From positions 248,001 through 312,000 of the forward strand of contig CAWUHX010000256.1 of the NCBI GenBank assembly GCA_963922205.1: 64,000 bases of DNA. The letters run 5' to 3'. Within the stretch, counting starts at the first letter, position 1. Each line of letters starts with the position of its first letter. Below, piece after piece: positions 31,934-42,758 of this stretch. Both the position numbers and the translations under genes were made by a program. The notes under the pieces are model-generated. The model had not been told where the DNA came from and searched no databases. It worked only from the letters and a program-made list of their open reading frames with translations. This stretch comes from Romanomermis culicivorax. Lineage: Eukaryota; Nematoda; Enoplea; Mermithida; Mermithidae.

Positions 31934-32467
31934 ATGTCAAAACCATCGTCAAAATTGGTAATTCCACCACCAGACGCCACCAAACAGACCGCCCAGCAGC
32001 CGCCTGTTGCCACTCCCACTGCACAGGACAAGTTAGACATTATAACAACCCAGATGGAAAAAATCATGGTTATTCTGGGGCAAATGCAAAACCAAATCGT
32101 CGTCCAGCAACAAAAAATTACGAATTTGGAAACAGGTAACTTTCCCTTGTGTACCTCTAATTTAGCATCCTCCTCTCGTCACTTGGGCCCGTTGCCCACT
32201 GAGCAAGGTGGCTATGGATTACCAAATCCACCCCACACCTTGCCAGCTGACAACCCCCACGATGCTGACGTCAGCAACGACGTTTTTCAATTGACACAAA
32301 AAGAGATGCTTCAAATTTCAAATCAAATCCAACAAGGCCTGGCTAATTTCACTCTGCAAATGGGCATCAAACCTAAGTTAGTATTACAATTTTTTAAGAC
32401 TTTAGATCAGCAATTTAGAGACAACTCGTCCTTGCCCGAAAGTGCCAAATTGGAAATTTTGCGATGA
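31934..32467 (+). CDS. gag: Gag, N-terminal part
   Basis: This ATG-started frame of 177 residues encodes the structural protein that would form the particle. It begins with a Pro/Thr-rich stretch and then a strong heptad-like segment ([15 protein letters not shown] to about residue 65), a likely coiled coil. Towards the end an [11 protein letters not shown] segment is typical of Ty3-type capsid sequence. The frame stops at 32465 and the capsid continues in broken frames to about 33000 and beyond. Identification rests on position between primer site and protease and on the nucleocapsid-like cysteine motif downstream; direct similarity is low. Confidence 0.6.
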   Translation: MSKPSSKLVIPPPDATKQTAQQPPVATPTAQDKLDIITTQMEKIMVILGQMQNQIVVQQQKITNLETGNFPLCTSNLASSSRHLGPLPTEQGGYGLPNPPHTLPADNPHDADVSNDVFQLTQKEMLQISNQIQQGLANFTLQMGIKPKLVLQFFKTLDQQFRDNSSLPESAKLEILR

Positions 32468-33298
32468 ACCACTGATACCAACGTACATCACTTTGAGGAA
32501 GACCACGCCTGCTAGGACAGTGCAAAACAAATCATTTTGAGTTTTCTAGCCTCCCCTGGAACTCTCAGTGACCTTCACAGTGAATGGTCAACCATCTCCC
32601 AGGGCGACTTGGAGAGCTGTGTTCAATTTGTAAATCATTTATATTCTTGTGCGCCTAATCTTTTTCAGGACAAAACATAGAAAGAATAAGATCAAATGAT
32701 CATTACCCAATTTTATAGCAAGGCGTCACCCCTAATACAGGCCACTATGGACAAACATAAAGGCCAAATGGTCTCCTTGCAGGATCCGGTGACGTTTTGG
32801 GACAACCTTGAGAAAGAATTGAAAATTCAGGATGAGTTATTCGAACAACACCTACAAAAACACCATCGACTTACAATAAGTGAGGTTAAACCGCCAGAAC
32901 AAATAAGTCACATGATGAATCAAGACGCCACACCACGGCCACAAACCTACAGCCGTTTCTGAGGTAATAATTTTAGAAATTCTAATAATAATGTGTGTTA
33001 TAGGGGTAGGGGTAATCAGAACATGGGTCCCCAGGGCGGTAGTTATGGTAGTAACCCTTCATGGCATCAGCAACAAACGCCACCTGCACCACCCATTGTG
33101 CAACAAAACCCTGCCCATGCACCGCAAACCAGTAATGATGCAATTTTGGCAAATAATGCGCTCTTGGGACAGCTAATAGATCTCCTGCAGAAGACTAATA
33201 TTGCACTGCGACCTCCCACAGCACCCCCTGCAGCATCACAACCACCAGGTATGGCTAGAACACGCCTTCATTGTGGGTACCATTGTATGTCACTCTAC
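32411..33298 (+). repeat. Gag tandem duplication, unit 1
   Basis: It matches 33321 to about 34209 at an offset of about 910 bp (for example GGACAAACATAAAGGCCAAA against GGACAAACATAAGGGCCAAA). Units differ by about 10-15% by eye. Confidence 0.85.
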
Positions 33299-34640
33299 TG
33301 AGGTTAACTACTGAGGTTAACAATTTAAAGACAACCTGCCTTTGCCCAAAAATGTCAAATTGGAAATTTTGAGATGAACCACCGATCCTGACGTACATCA
33401 TTTTATGGAAGACCCCACTTCCTACGACAACACCAAACAGATTTATGAGTTTCTTAGCTTCTCCGGGTACTCTCAGCGACCTTCACAGAGAATGGTCTAC
33501 TATCTCCCAGGGAGACTCAGAATTCTGTGTGCAATTTGTAAATCGTCTATATTTGTATGCACCTACTCTTTTTCAGGACAAACCAGATTAAGAACAAGAT
33601 CAAATGATTATTACACAATTTTACAGCAAATCGTCACCAGTAATCCAGGCCACCATGGACAAACATAAGGGCCAAATCGTTTCCCTACAGGATTTAGTGA
33701 TGTTTTGCAACAACCTCGAAAAAGAATTGAAAGTACAGGACGAGTTATTCGAATAACACCTGCAAAAACATCACCAACTAACGATAAATGAGGCGAAACT
33801 GCCAGAACAAATAAGCCACTTGCCATTCAGGATCCCACACCTCTGCCAAAAACCTACAGCATTTTCGAGGTTGTAATTTTAGAAGTTCTAATAATAATGT
33901 AGCCTATAGGGGTTGGGGTAATCAAAATATGGGTCCCCAGCACAGTAGTTGCGGTAATAACCCTTTGTGGCATCAGCAACAGTCAGCTCCTGCACCCCCA
34001 ATCCTGCCAAAAAGCCCCTGCACCCGCGCCACAACCCAGTAATGATGCAATTGTGGCAAATAATGTGCTTTTGGGACAGCTAATAGATCTTTTACAAAAA
34101 AACAACACTGTGCTGCAGCCTTCCCCTGCACCGCCTGCAGCGTCGCAGCCACCAGGTATGGCCAGAGTGCGCATCTACTGTGGTTACCACTGTATGTTTG
34201 GTCACTCCACAGATCCGTGTGTTAAGTTACAAGAGTATGCAGCGCAAAACCCAACAGTAGATATATCAGTTTACTATCATAATACTCCTGATAACTTGTA
34301 TCAACCATGTGTGACTGCACCAAATGTAAGCCCACCCCATTTTACGTTTCAACCTACTACTCGTGGTGGTTATGGTATTTATACCACACCTCCTGGGAGA
34401 CCAACAACTTGGAAACGGGGTACTTAGTACAGTAATCCACAACAGACGATGAACATACAAAGTAAAGGTGAGAATCCTACTGCACAAAACCAGTTTCCCC
34501 CTCAATACTATAATCCTAATTATTATGTATGTTGTCCATCTTCAACTTCTTCCCAAGATCAAACTATTGCCGCTCCATTTATACAAAATAATTCAATTAA
34601 TACTTCCAGAAACAAGTTACAGGTACCCACTAAGCAGTAA
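32468..34640 (+). pseudogene. gag: Gag C-terminal part, tandemly duplicated and broken
   Basis: The capsid end (ATMDKHKGQMVSLQDP) and a Gly/Asn/Gln/Pro-rich nucleocapsid region occur twice in a row. Each unit ends with a cysteine motif. The second copy is complete, CGYHCMFGHSTDPC, a C-x3-C-x3-H-x4-C variant of the zinc knuckle that binds RNA; the first copy is cut after CGYHCM. Frames are interrupted by stops in both units, but the second still links to sequence leading into the protease. Confidence 0.6.
33321..34209 (+). repeat. Gag tandem duplication, unit 2
   Basis: Second copy of the unit at 32411-33298. The junction contains a 13-bp direct repeat (ACTACTGAGGTTA twice, about 33295-33320). 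Confidence 0.85.
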
Positions 34641-34670
34641 TCAGATGCTAACAATGCAAAGGAAAATGAA

Positions 34671-35176
34671 ATGATGTCCTTTTACAGTAATGATATGACA
34701 CCTTCAATCGAAAAAACCAGAGGTAATAAAATCGAAAATTCACAATATTTTACTATTTTTCAGGATACAATGGAATCATTTGAAAACACCATTTCGACCC
34801 TCAGCACAACTGAAATGAGGCCTGGATTTTTCCGACAGCTAACGCCCAAGGAAAGTATGTTTTTTCAGAAATATTACAAGACGCGACCACTGGAAATAGA
34901 GGCTAAAATTGGTAGTTGGAGGGGTTTGGCATTGCTAGACACTGGGGCCATGACCTCCATCATGGGATGTGATGTGTATAGACACATTACTCATATGGAG
35001 CCAGATAATTTGCCAACCTCAGGCTATATTACAGTGGCGAATGGTCAATGAGTCCCCACATTGGGACTGGTAAATTTTTATACAAAGTTGATGGATTTGG
35101 GTATCCACAGTTTCCACTATACGGTCCTAATTTCGCCTAAACCAACAATTATTTTGGGAACAGACTCTAGCTCATG
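34671..35176 (+). CDS. Retroviral-type aspartic protease
   Basis: The frame from about 34671 encodes RGLALLDTGAMTSIMG (about 34920-34965), the active-site DTG of a retropepsin. The flap region follows, and after one stop (35049) comes a TIILGTDSS segment (about 35150-35170), the typical IxLGxD end of Ty3/gypsy proteases. The enzyme cuts Gag and Pol into mature proteins. The catalytic Asp-Thr-Gly is intact, but the frame is interrupted by stops. It is followed by a short post-protease stretch (TISSKQVLFNV) and then directly by integrase sequence. Confidence 0.75.
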
Positions 35177-35252
35177 AAAGTATTAGAACGATTTTCGATT
35201 TTCGAAATGGAACATTGACAATCAGTAGTAAACAGGTGTTGTTTAATGTTAT

Positions 35253-36632
35253 ATGCCCAGAATCACCGCCGTGGGCCCTACAACATGGAATGCAGCTTCT
35301 GCAATGGACAAAATCAATGTTGTCGAAACGCGGGCCAAAACCAGGCAAAAACTGGCCACAATGCCACAAACTGACCTGGAGGTCCCTGAAAGACTGGAAG
35401 AGGAAAAAATTGTCGACCCGGCTGATCTACCAAATCAATATCAATGGCCATTTATGCAACAACAAATCGCTGATGCTCAAAAAGTAGACCCCATGCTAGA
35501 CCAAACCCGCCGGAAAGTGGAGAATCAGGTAGAAGGATTTTTCTCTCTTTATAATATCTTGCACAGGGAAGGTTCAAGAGGTGAACCAGACCAAATTATC
35601 TTACCTCAACCTCTACGAAAAATAGCTCTTCATCATTTTCATGGTTCCAATCTCTTTGGCCACCAAGGTATCGACAAAACTACATTTTTGGTCAAAAAAC
35701 ATTTCTGGTGGCCAGGCATTGAGCAGGATATCCAAAATTGGGTCAAATCGTGGGATATTTGCCAAAAAACGATGAAGGCTGCCAACCACCCCTGCCACTA
35801 TGCCCAATTCAACCGATCGCTCCTTTTGATATTGTTGCCTCCAATATCCTCAATATTTCAAATGTCTCCGAAAAAATGCAGTACATTATCATTTTTGAAG
35901 ATTACATCATGAAATACATCGAGGCCGCACTTACCCCGGACACCTCCGCAGCCAGTATTGTAGATACTTTTGTAAGATTAGTTGTGTGTAGGTACGGAAA
36001 ACCAAAACAACTACTATGTGATCACGGATCGGGATACTCTTCTAAACTTTTAGGAGAAGTGTGTGAGTTGCTAAAGTGAGGAAAATTCAAACAACCGCCT
36101 ACCACCGGCAGTGTAACAGCATGGTTGAGTGCTTCGATTTCACATTAATTGACTGCTTATGCAAACTTGCTTATAATAACTCTGAAGATTAGCCCAAATT
36201 TTTAGATCTTGCATTATTTTCTTATAGAGCCACCCCACACAAGACAACAAAAAAGAACCCACATAGTTTGCTTTTCGGACACAAGCCACTTCTAGGCATT
36301 GATGTCACTGCAGCTGCAAAAGGACTCCTAATTAATAATTTTGACACATACCAGTATTTACTTTTTGAAAATCTAACATCGATTCATAATGTGGTCCTAA
36401 AAGAGTTGCGGGCGTCAGAAGCGGCCCCGAAAAAGTGGTTTAATGACAAGGCATGAGCTCATGATTATACTGTAGGTGATCTTGTGTTGTTACGTTGTGA
36501 AATGCGCAAAAGTAAAATGCATTTTTATTGGAGCGGTCCTTTTATTGTAACCTTTATTGATAAACAAGATAAAAACGTCATCTCTATTGCAGATGTTAAG
36601 AATATCTGGAATTTATTACCAATTATTGATTT
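35253..36632 (+). pseudogene. Integrase (H2C2, DDE core and GPF domain), broken frames
   Basis: The frame from 35253 carries an H2C2 zinc-binding region (HHFHGSNLFGHQG, then WDICQKT) typical of Ty3/gypsy integrase. The catalytic core follows in another frame. The first Asp is in IIIFEDYIMKYIEA (about 35890), the second in LLCDHGSGYSSKLL (about 36020), and the Glu is in NSMVECFDFTL (about 36118-36150). The C-terminal domain ends VGDLVLLRCEMRK and YWSGPFIVTF (about 36470-36555), the GPY/F motif. All three acidic residues survive, but at least two frame changes and several stops are present. There is no room for RT or RNase H between this and the protease. Confidence 0.85.
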
Positions 36633-36856
36633 TTAAAACCTCCATTTTACTCGTTTCCGTTTTCTCATTTATTTTCATGCGCCCAGTCGTATGGATTTTC
36701 CTTGTCGCCATATTTATTTTTGCGTTATTCCTTCATGAATAGGTAACATTTAGCCCCCATTTATGTGAATTTTTGCGTTTTTGGCTATTCGTAAACTTTT
36801 ATAGCACTGTACCGCTCCCATTCGCAGAAATTTTGCGTTTTTCTTTATTTCCCCAG
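36633..36856 (+). promoter_or_regulatory. Spacer ending in a strong 3' splice site for the accessory gene
   Basis: The interval between integrase and accessory gene ends in TTCTTTATTTCCCCAG (acceptor AG at 36855-36856), a pyrimidine-rich acceptor well placed for splicing from the leader donor at 31714. That is how retroviral env RNAs are made. This is inference from the two consensus sites. Confidence 0.45.
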
Positions 36857-37212
36857 TGTGCATGATCATCGCAAGGATAAAATTGAGATTTTACACTTTC
36901 AATGTAAGTATTCAGTTATTTTCATTAATTTGACCCCACAAACTATCCATAAGTATGTGAAAATAATGAAACAACTTCAGTTTCCGCCATCATTACATTT
37001 CACTTCAAAAATTTTACCAAAATTTTCATGCACTTTTCCAAAAAACAAATTTCATTTTTTCACTCCTAACAAATTGAAGTTGTTTAGTTTCGATATGCAA
37101 TTAGGGGTTGGTGCTTCACGCAGTGGTATGCGCCACAAGCACTCGTATATTGACCCGATTATTCCAACTCATAATCGAACCCTACAAACAAACCGGCACT
37201 TCCACAACAATG
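36857..37212 (+). CDS. Accessory gene exon 1
   Basis: The open frame from the acceptor at 36856 contains basic, Phe-rich sequence and then MQLGVGASRSGMRHKHS and a hydrophilic stretch, ending RHFHNNG at a consensus donor (GTAAGT, 37213). The first ATG in the frame is internal, so the true start is uncertain. No domain is recognised. Its place, directly before the exonuclease exon, parallels the leader exon at 3669 of the truncated element. Confidence 0.45.
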
Positions 37213-37629
37213 GTAAGTTGTTTTCCTTCACAGGCCTAAAATTTGGGTTCCTCGTCTGCCAATATGTTCAGAAAGTTAGAAAATCATATTTTTGTATTAT
37301 TTTTCCTGCAAGATGTGTAAAACATACTTTTGTAAATTTCTTCGCACCTCGGACTCCACCTTTGCCTCCGTTGAAATCCTGTATTATGTATCAAAAATTA
37401 TTTATACCTCCTTATGTACCTTTTTTTCTTTCATTTAAGTATACATATTGTCGACAGCATTTGATTACGTAAGTTATGTGTAGGGTGAAGCGAATGCAGG
37501 CATCTTCATACCTAATGCTTTGGGTAGTGGTGTAAAACTATATTTAACATGTAACCTACCTGCTATTTAACTTCATTTCCCTTCTCCTCCTGCCGCCCCC
37601 AACTATTTTTATTTTTCTTTTACTTTCAG
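37213..37629 (+). other. Candidate intron inside the accessory gene (417 bp)
   Basis: Donor ATG|GTAAGT and acceptor TTTTACTTTCAG. Coding potential resumes right after the acceptor in a frame that fits a phase-1 intron. An intron retained inside a retroelement implies that genomic RNA escapes splicing, as in env-bearing elements. Confidence 0.5.
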
Positions 37630-38499
37630 ATATCAATCTCAAGCAGATCGCTCGATTTCTCCATTTTGATCACTTTTTTGAGACAACATTCAATTAATTG
37701 GTCTCAATGGTTTACAATCTGGTTTACATTAACGACAGTATGGTCCTGGAAATTATCAAACATTTACGAGAATCGCAATTTTGTAGGGTAAAAATGATTT
37801 CCATTGACACCAAACAAGTTTCTGGATCATGATACCGGATTTTGCAAAATGTAGTTCAGGACAAATGATTGCTGATGCGCAGCGATAAAATGTATGCCTG
37901 GTTAGTAACAATTTCTACTACTGCGGGGTATACCTTTTTGTTTGATGCAGCTCACATCTCCTGCAGGGGCTGGCACAAAATTGCTGTGGAAATTTTCACT
38001 GAAAACTACGTAATCGTCCGATTTCAAATGAAACAAGATATACAAGCCATTTTGAGAACTTTGGGGTTTTACACGTCTATCCTGGAAAACAGAACTTTCA
38101 AAGAACATATTGATTATTTTATTTCGTCGATTAACGCCATGTTCTATGATCTGAAGACACAGATCATCCAAAAACGCAAGGATTTCCCCTGCTATTTTTG
38201 ACCAACTAGGGATTATGCCACAAGTCCAGGGTTTAAAGGGGCTTGCCTCAGAATTCTTGGGCGTGGATCCAAGTCCCTTTATAGTAAATTTTATTAGTTA
38301 TCCAGTAAAGAGCAACCTGCTTGCGCCAGTAGTTCCGAAGCCTTTAGAACTTTATGCAGCTTTAGATAGCCGCCTAATGCTAAATTTATTCTTCACTATG
38401 TTCCACTTCCACGTTTGCAGCGGCATTCAAGATATTTTCCTACGTTCGCACAGGATTTCCAAACTGCATCGTCTATTGCTTATAACACCAACCAGATAA
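37630..38499 (+). pseudogene. DEDDy-type 3'-5' exonuclease domain, decayed copy
   Basis: Reading across stops, the three motifs occur in order. Exo I is ISIDTKQ (Asp at 37805; the expected Glu is Lys at 37811). Exo II is VIVRFQMKQDIQAILRTLGF (Asp near 38037). Exo III is LELYAALDSRLML (Tyr near 38352, Asp near 38364), preceded by a GLASEFLGVDPS segment typical of DEDDy enzymes. The stretch before Exo II (YTFLFDAAHIS) aligns with the same place in the ORF at 4231-5127. Loss of the catalytic Glu and several stops mean this copy is inactive. It is the homologue of the exonuclease in the truncated element, and its place inside a TSD-flanked LTR element proves that the gene belongs to the retroelement. 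Confidence 0.78.
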
Positions 38500-39764
38500 A
38501 TGAACATTTGTCTGATAAAGCAGTTCTCGATACTGATTTGGATATGTACAAATTACCAGCCACCAAACTTCTGTTTTCTTCCAGAGCCACCTTCTGCATG
38601 TGGCAAGAGACTATAAAACAATATATGTGCCATATTGATCAAGAGGCAGCTCATTCTCATTGCTCTTACCAAAAAATCTACCACGACATTGTTTTACGCA
38701 TCAATCCCTTCCCCGTGAGATTTTGAAACCACGTAATAATAAACTGAGCCGACAAACTGAAGCCCTTGGTGCGAAATCCAAAAAAGATGAAGCAACAACT
38801 AGAGGAAAAGGAAGACGAGCAATACACCCTCATCAATGAAATGCAAAGACGAATGGAAACTGACCTGGATCTAATCGGGGAATACGAAGCTCTGGGCAGT
38901 TTTATGTCATTGGATCCATCATATGCGGAGCCTACGTCGACCCAAACGTCTTAGGCGCCCCATTTTAGGTGCAATGACCCTCTCCGAGAACCAGCAATGT
39001 TTATGGGAGATATTGGACTACAACATATCAAACTTTTTCCGTATCTGTTTGATTTGGCCAATCAAGTAAATACCAGTTGAATTGCAAACCACATCAGCCC
39101 GATCCTGTATTATTTCTGGCCCAGCACCATTGAAGAAGGACATCGAATCAAAGCTGACATCCAACAGCACCTCCAATGCCTGAAAGTTGATGAAACATTG
39201 GTTAGACTAATTATGGAGATGGTCCAAATCCAAGTGCTAAGCAAAGAAACAAAACGGCCAATGGAACTTTAATAATGCACACACCTCACCGCGTTGCGAC
39301 CAAGAAAATTAATTATATGTACAATCGTTTCAATATCATACCAATCATCTTTGATGAAATGTAGTTGAAACGAAGTTCGGAAGGTGATAATATCACTATA
39401 GACAAGCGATACCAAGAAGATTGCTGGTTCTTGGAGACTACGCCGTGCAAATGGGAAAACTTGTGTCTGCGTGACCCCTTCCTGTTGACCAACTACGATG
39501 GTAATGAACATTTCCCTCAACTGCTACACTTAGAAAAATTGGACGTCGATATTTATATCGCCACCCAACAAAAGCTGACCAGGAAACAGAACAGGAGGCA
39601 AGACGTAAGTATGCATGAAGACAGCATGAGTTTCAAGTGGCACAAGGTACGGCGCCTCCGTTGCCCTCCAGACCTCAAAAATCACAACTGGATCGTTTTT
39701 TGGATCATGTGGTGTCTCAGGCCTTGTCAAACGAGTTATTGTAGGCACTGAGCTCTCCAGTCAG
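38500..39764 (+). pseudogene. Accessory region behind the exonuclease, unknown function
   Basis: Successive plus-strand frames encode helical sequence. One reads FCMWQETIKQYM (about 38600). The next is a Lys/Glu-rich segment (KKMKQQLEEKEDEQ) and an acidic helix ending ALGSFMSLDPS (38766-38954). A globular-looking stretch with EDCWFLETTPCKWENL, then PQLLHLEKLDVDIYI, lies at 39365-39580. No domain is recognised. The same order (Lys-rich, acidic helix, Phe/Leu-rich) occurs behind the exonuclease at 5.2-6.3 kb, suggesting one long protein in both elements. Stops at intervals of 150-300 nt mark decay. Confidence 0.5.
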
Positions 39765-40256
39765 GACGTGTGTGGTCAACAGACTACCACACCTAGCAGT
39801 GAACAGGCTGAACCACAAATGATGCTCATGCAGCCGAAGTCAGAAGCCACAAAAGATATTGAAGAGGCTGAAAAGTTGACAAGAATTATTGTGGAAGAAA
39901 CACCACCACCTCCAATAACAGCTACCGTCTCTCAACCCACGGCAAGAGTCGAAGAAAGTGAAGAAAGCGATTATGTGGTGGAGGTAGAAGGCGAAATCTC
40001 CTCCATATCTGATGAAGAAGTACCCATGCAGCAAAGACCACAAAGGATTAACCACCCTCAAATCCAATCTACGATGGCCAAATCTTCCTTAATGGAAATT
40101 GAACGCAATATGATAATCATTGCAAGCTTTGGGACCATCCGACCTACTGCTGCCCCACAAAGTTCACCATCTGCCTCTATTTGTTTGACTGATACACAGC
40201 CTTTCCAACCGTCACAAGCTGCCCCAACATCCACCGGGGTTTGGATGCCAATTTGA
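39765..40256 (+). CDS. Accessory protein, acidic linker and conserved MAxSxLME core
   Basis: The frame of about 160 residues starts with a Glu/Pro/Thr-rich stretch (EEAEKLTRIIVEETPPPP), then an acidic block (EVEGEISSISDEE), then MAKSSLMEIERNMIIIA. The last block is nearly the same in the minus-strand fragment at 22.9-23.5 kb (MAQSNLMEVKRNMII). The segment after it is Ser/Pro-rich and ends VWMPI before a stop. Conservation between two unlinked copies shows that the protein was under selection. The function is unknown. Confidence 0.6.
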   Translation, partial: DVCGQQTTTPSSEQAEPQMMLMQPKSEATKDIEEAEKLTRIIVEETPPPPITATVSQPTARVEESEESDYVVEVEGEISSISDEEVPMQQRPQRINHPQIQSTMAKSSLMEIERNMIIIASFGTIRPTAAPQSSPSASICLTDTQPFQPSQAAPTSTGVWMPI

Positions 40257-41560
40257 TGTACAATGCCAACTTCACAAATCGTGCAACCAATCCTCAGTAC
40301 CGCCCTCGGACACCGCCACTCAATTGTCAACAATGCCTAATGGATATACAGCGTCAAGAGAATACATCTTCTAGATCTAGTGCACGTGAATCTGCCTGTT
40401 ATGCTAGCCAATCCGCCTCCGTCTCAAGGACAGCCAATTATTCAAGCCCCTGCATCTCTAAGTCTCTCAGCATCAGACTCTACGGTGATTCCACCCACTG
40501 GAGAAGTTCTGTCATTTCCACCTCTGCCCATACAATTCCAAACTAATGTGGGAATGCAAATGAATACAGAAAGAACCCAGAAATGGCGTGAACAGAAATA
40601 TGAAGAAGTGAAAGCCCGAAAAGCCCTAATCGATCAATGATTGTTGCTCATTCAAAGGTGGGGAACAAGCACCCCAGTGCAAAAAGATGCCGAAGAAGAA
40701 ATGAGAGATCACGCAATCCTTGCCCGTCTCTATGATCAGCGAGAGGGCCCGAAGTCTCTGAATACACCAGCAGTTCAACAATTTTTGGCCCCTGTAATGT
40801 TACCATTGTCCGATGAACAGATATTCGAGATTCAACAGGCAGTAATCCAAATGTATAATACGAACAACTACCAGTTCGAAGTTATGCAAACGCAACACAG
40901 AGTGTTTGTGAGTTACGGAAATTACTCTATGCAGGGATTAACCAGCGAGTTATGGTTACAAATGGAACCTTTCATATACAATTGGTTTCGCAAATGGTTG
41001 CCAGCTTCTGCATTGACCAGGACAAATCTTTAAGGGCGTTGTTATTGCACAAAGTTGTTCACGCCGCTCTTACAGTGCAGCAAATTTGGTCCACTAACCA
41101 AGGGGCCAAACACTTTATGCCCAATTATTTGCGATCGGTAGCTCAGCAGGGCAAAAACCCAGATTTGAGAGACACATTGGAGCAAATACAAACTATGCAT
41201 CAAAGCGAATGTGAAAGAATAGCTACTGCCATTGCGGACTGTGATAAAGAAATTTTGCCACAAAAATCTACAAACCTGCCGATTGTTAGTGGAGCAGGGA
41301 GCAAACATGAACCTCATGATACAACTACTCCGCCCCCTAACCAACAGGATCACTGCCAACTGTCAGATCACAAGCAGCAAAGTCAAGATCACTGTGATTA
41401 CTCAAAAAAACGTTACTATGACGATCATAGTTCTTACTATATGCGGCATAAACGCTCTTCCTGCTCGCCATCTCCTTCGTCGCCATTGCCGTCGAAAATT
41501 AAGGTCACTGTTAATCACCGCTATATTCCCCCTATGGTAGTTGATCGCGGCCACTACTAA
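40257..41560 (+). CDS. Accessory protein C-terminal half with C-x2-C motif and SR-like tail, two frames
   Basis: Directly continuing, one frame gives [15 protein letters not shown] (C-x2-C, about 40315-40360), and another from about 40380 gives VNLPVMLAN and a Pro-rich linker; both match the copy at 22.9-23.2 kb. From 40560 the sequence is predicted helical ([18 protein letters not shown], then [17 protein letters not shown]). A frame change near 40990 leads to a last frame with [17 protein letters not shown] and a C-terminal tail rich in Ser, Arg, His and Tyr ([17 protein letters not shown]), ending at a stop (41558-41560). The SR-like tail suggests RNA or nuclear association, which is inference only. 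I do not recognise a family. Confidence 0.55.
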
Positions 41561-41622
41561 TGATATGTGATATATTAAAAAAAAAAAATATATATATATA
41601 TATAATACTTTATTCTTATGTG

Positions 41623-41676
41623 ATTTTGTATGTGATGCTTTTCGCCTCGTTTTGCGAAAAGCATCACATACAAAAT
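41623..41676. repeat. Perfect 23-bp hairpin, 8-nt loop, after the accessory stop codon
   Basis: The arms 41623-41645 and 41654-41676 are exact complements (ATTTTGTATGTGATGCTTTT and so on). It lies about 60 bp after the accessory-gene stop, next to an AT dinucleotide run and a T run, so it could act in the element's 3' untranslated RNA, or be a small insertion. Confidence 0.85.
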
Positions 41677-42747
41677 TTTTTTTTTTTCATATCAGAAATA
41701 TTACCATCTCACAACGCTACATTCCATGCATGGGCAATTATCAGTATTAGTCGCTTTTTTGCAAAAAACTTAATTCGAGTTATTTGTGATATTTTCGAGA
41801 TATTTGTGCCTTAGGAATGCTTTATCACCGGCAGAATCATCATTGTTGATCTGTTATTTTTTGTCGAAATATTCACCTATCGAAATTCGTTCTTATTTTT
41901 TGCCAGCCGAAGGAAATTTTGTTTTTGACAATTCCATTGGTTTGTTTGGGCCACGGAGGCCCTACGTTATTGGACAGCGATGCCGATTAGGCAAACATTT
42001 TGCATTTTTTATGTTTTGTAATCTGCCTCAGTGATCAATTATGTGATCAAGTAAAGGACTTTCTCGTTTTGGACATTTTGTTTTCGACTCTTCCGATTCA
42101 AATTTTTGTTTGGACATTGAACTTTAGGATTTTGACGAAATCCAGTGTATCAAACTGTGCTTGCTGCTGAAGCCAATGGCCTATGTTCGCATTTATTCTT
42201 TTGTTTTGTATTTTCAAAATTTCATATTTTCAAAAATTTTCAAATTTAACATTCAAATTTCAAAATTTTATTAATATTGAATGTGTTAAAGGGGTATCCT
42301 TCAAAATATTTGTTTACATAATTTTTTCATACCCAAACGTACCAGTTTAGGTTTTCTAAGGGGTCCCAGGGCAACCACATTTTTCAAATTAATTCTCCCC
42401 TTTTCCAAAAACAGAACAACAACAAAATGTGACTAAGGCCCCCTTTCATTTTTTTTCTTTTCCTTATTTCCCCTTTTCTTAATTCTGTCCAAACTTAGGG
42501 GCTCCCAGCTGCCTGTAGGGTGGCTGGCCTTTGGGGTCACTACATAGTGGTGATGAATCCCGGGGGGGGGGTCATAATGGCCTAAGTATTTGGCATCTGG
42601 TGACTCCCCGAAGTCCATTTTTTATCTGTCCTTGTGACATCCCCTCTGAACCCAATCCCACCTCTTCCTCCTTCCTCCTCCCTTTCCTCCACCTCCATCC
42701 TTATTTTCCTTCCTCCTTTTCTGCCTTAGTCACATTTTGTTTCCCCC
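41677..42747. other. 3' untranslated region of the LTR element
   Basis: No coding frame. It is A/T-rich, then C/T-rich (42600-42740) before the polypurine tract. Confidence 0.5.
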
Positions 42748-42758
42748 AGGGGGAGGGG
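42748..42758 (+). other. Polypurine tract
   Basis: AGGGGGAGGGG directly before the 3' LTR, the usual plus-strand primer. Confidence 0.75.
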
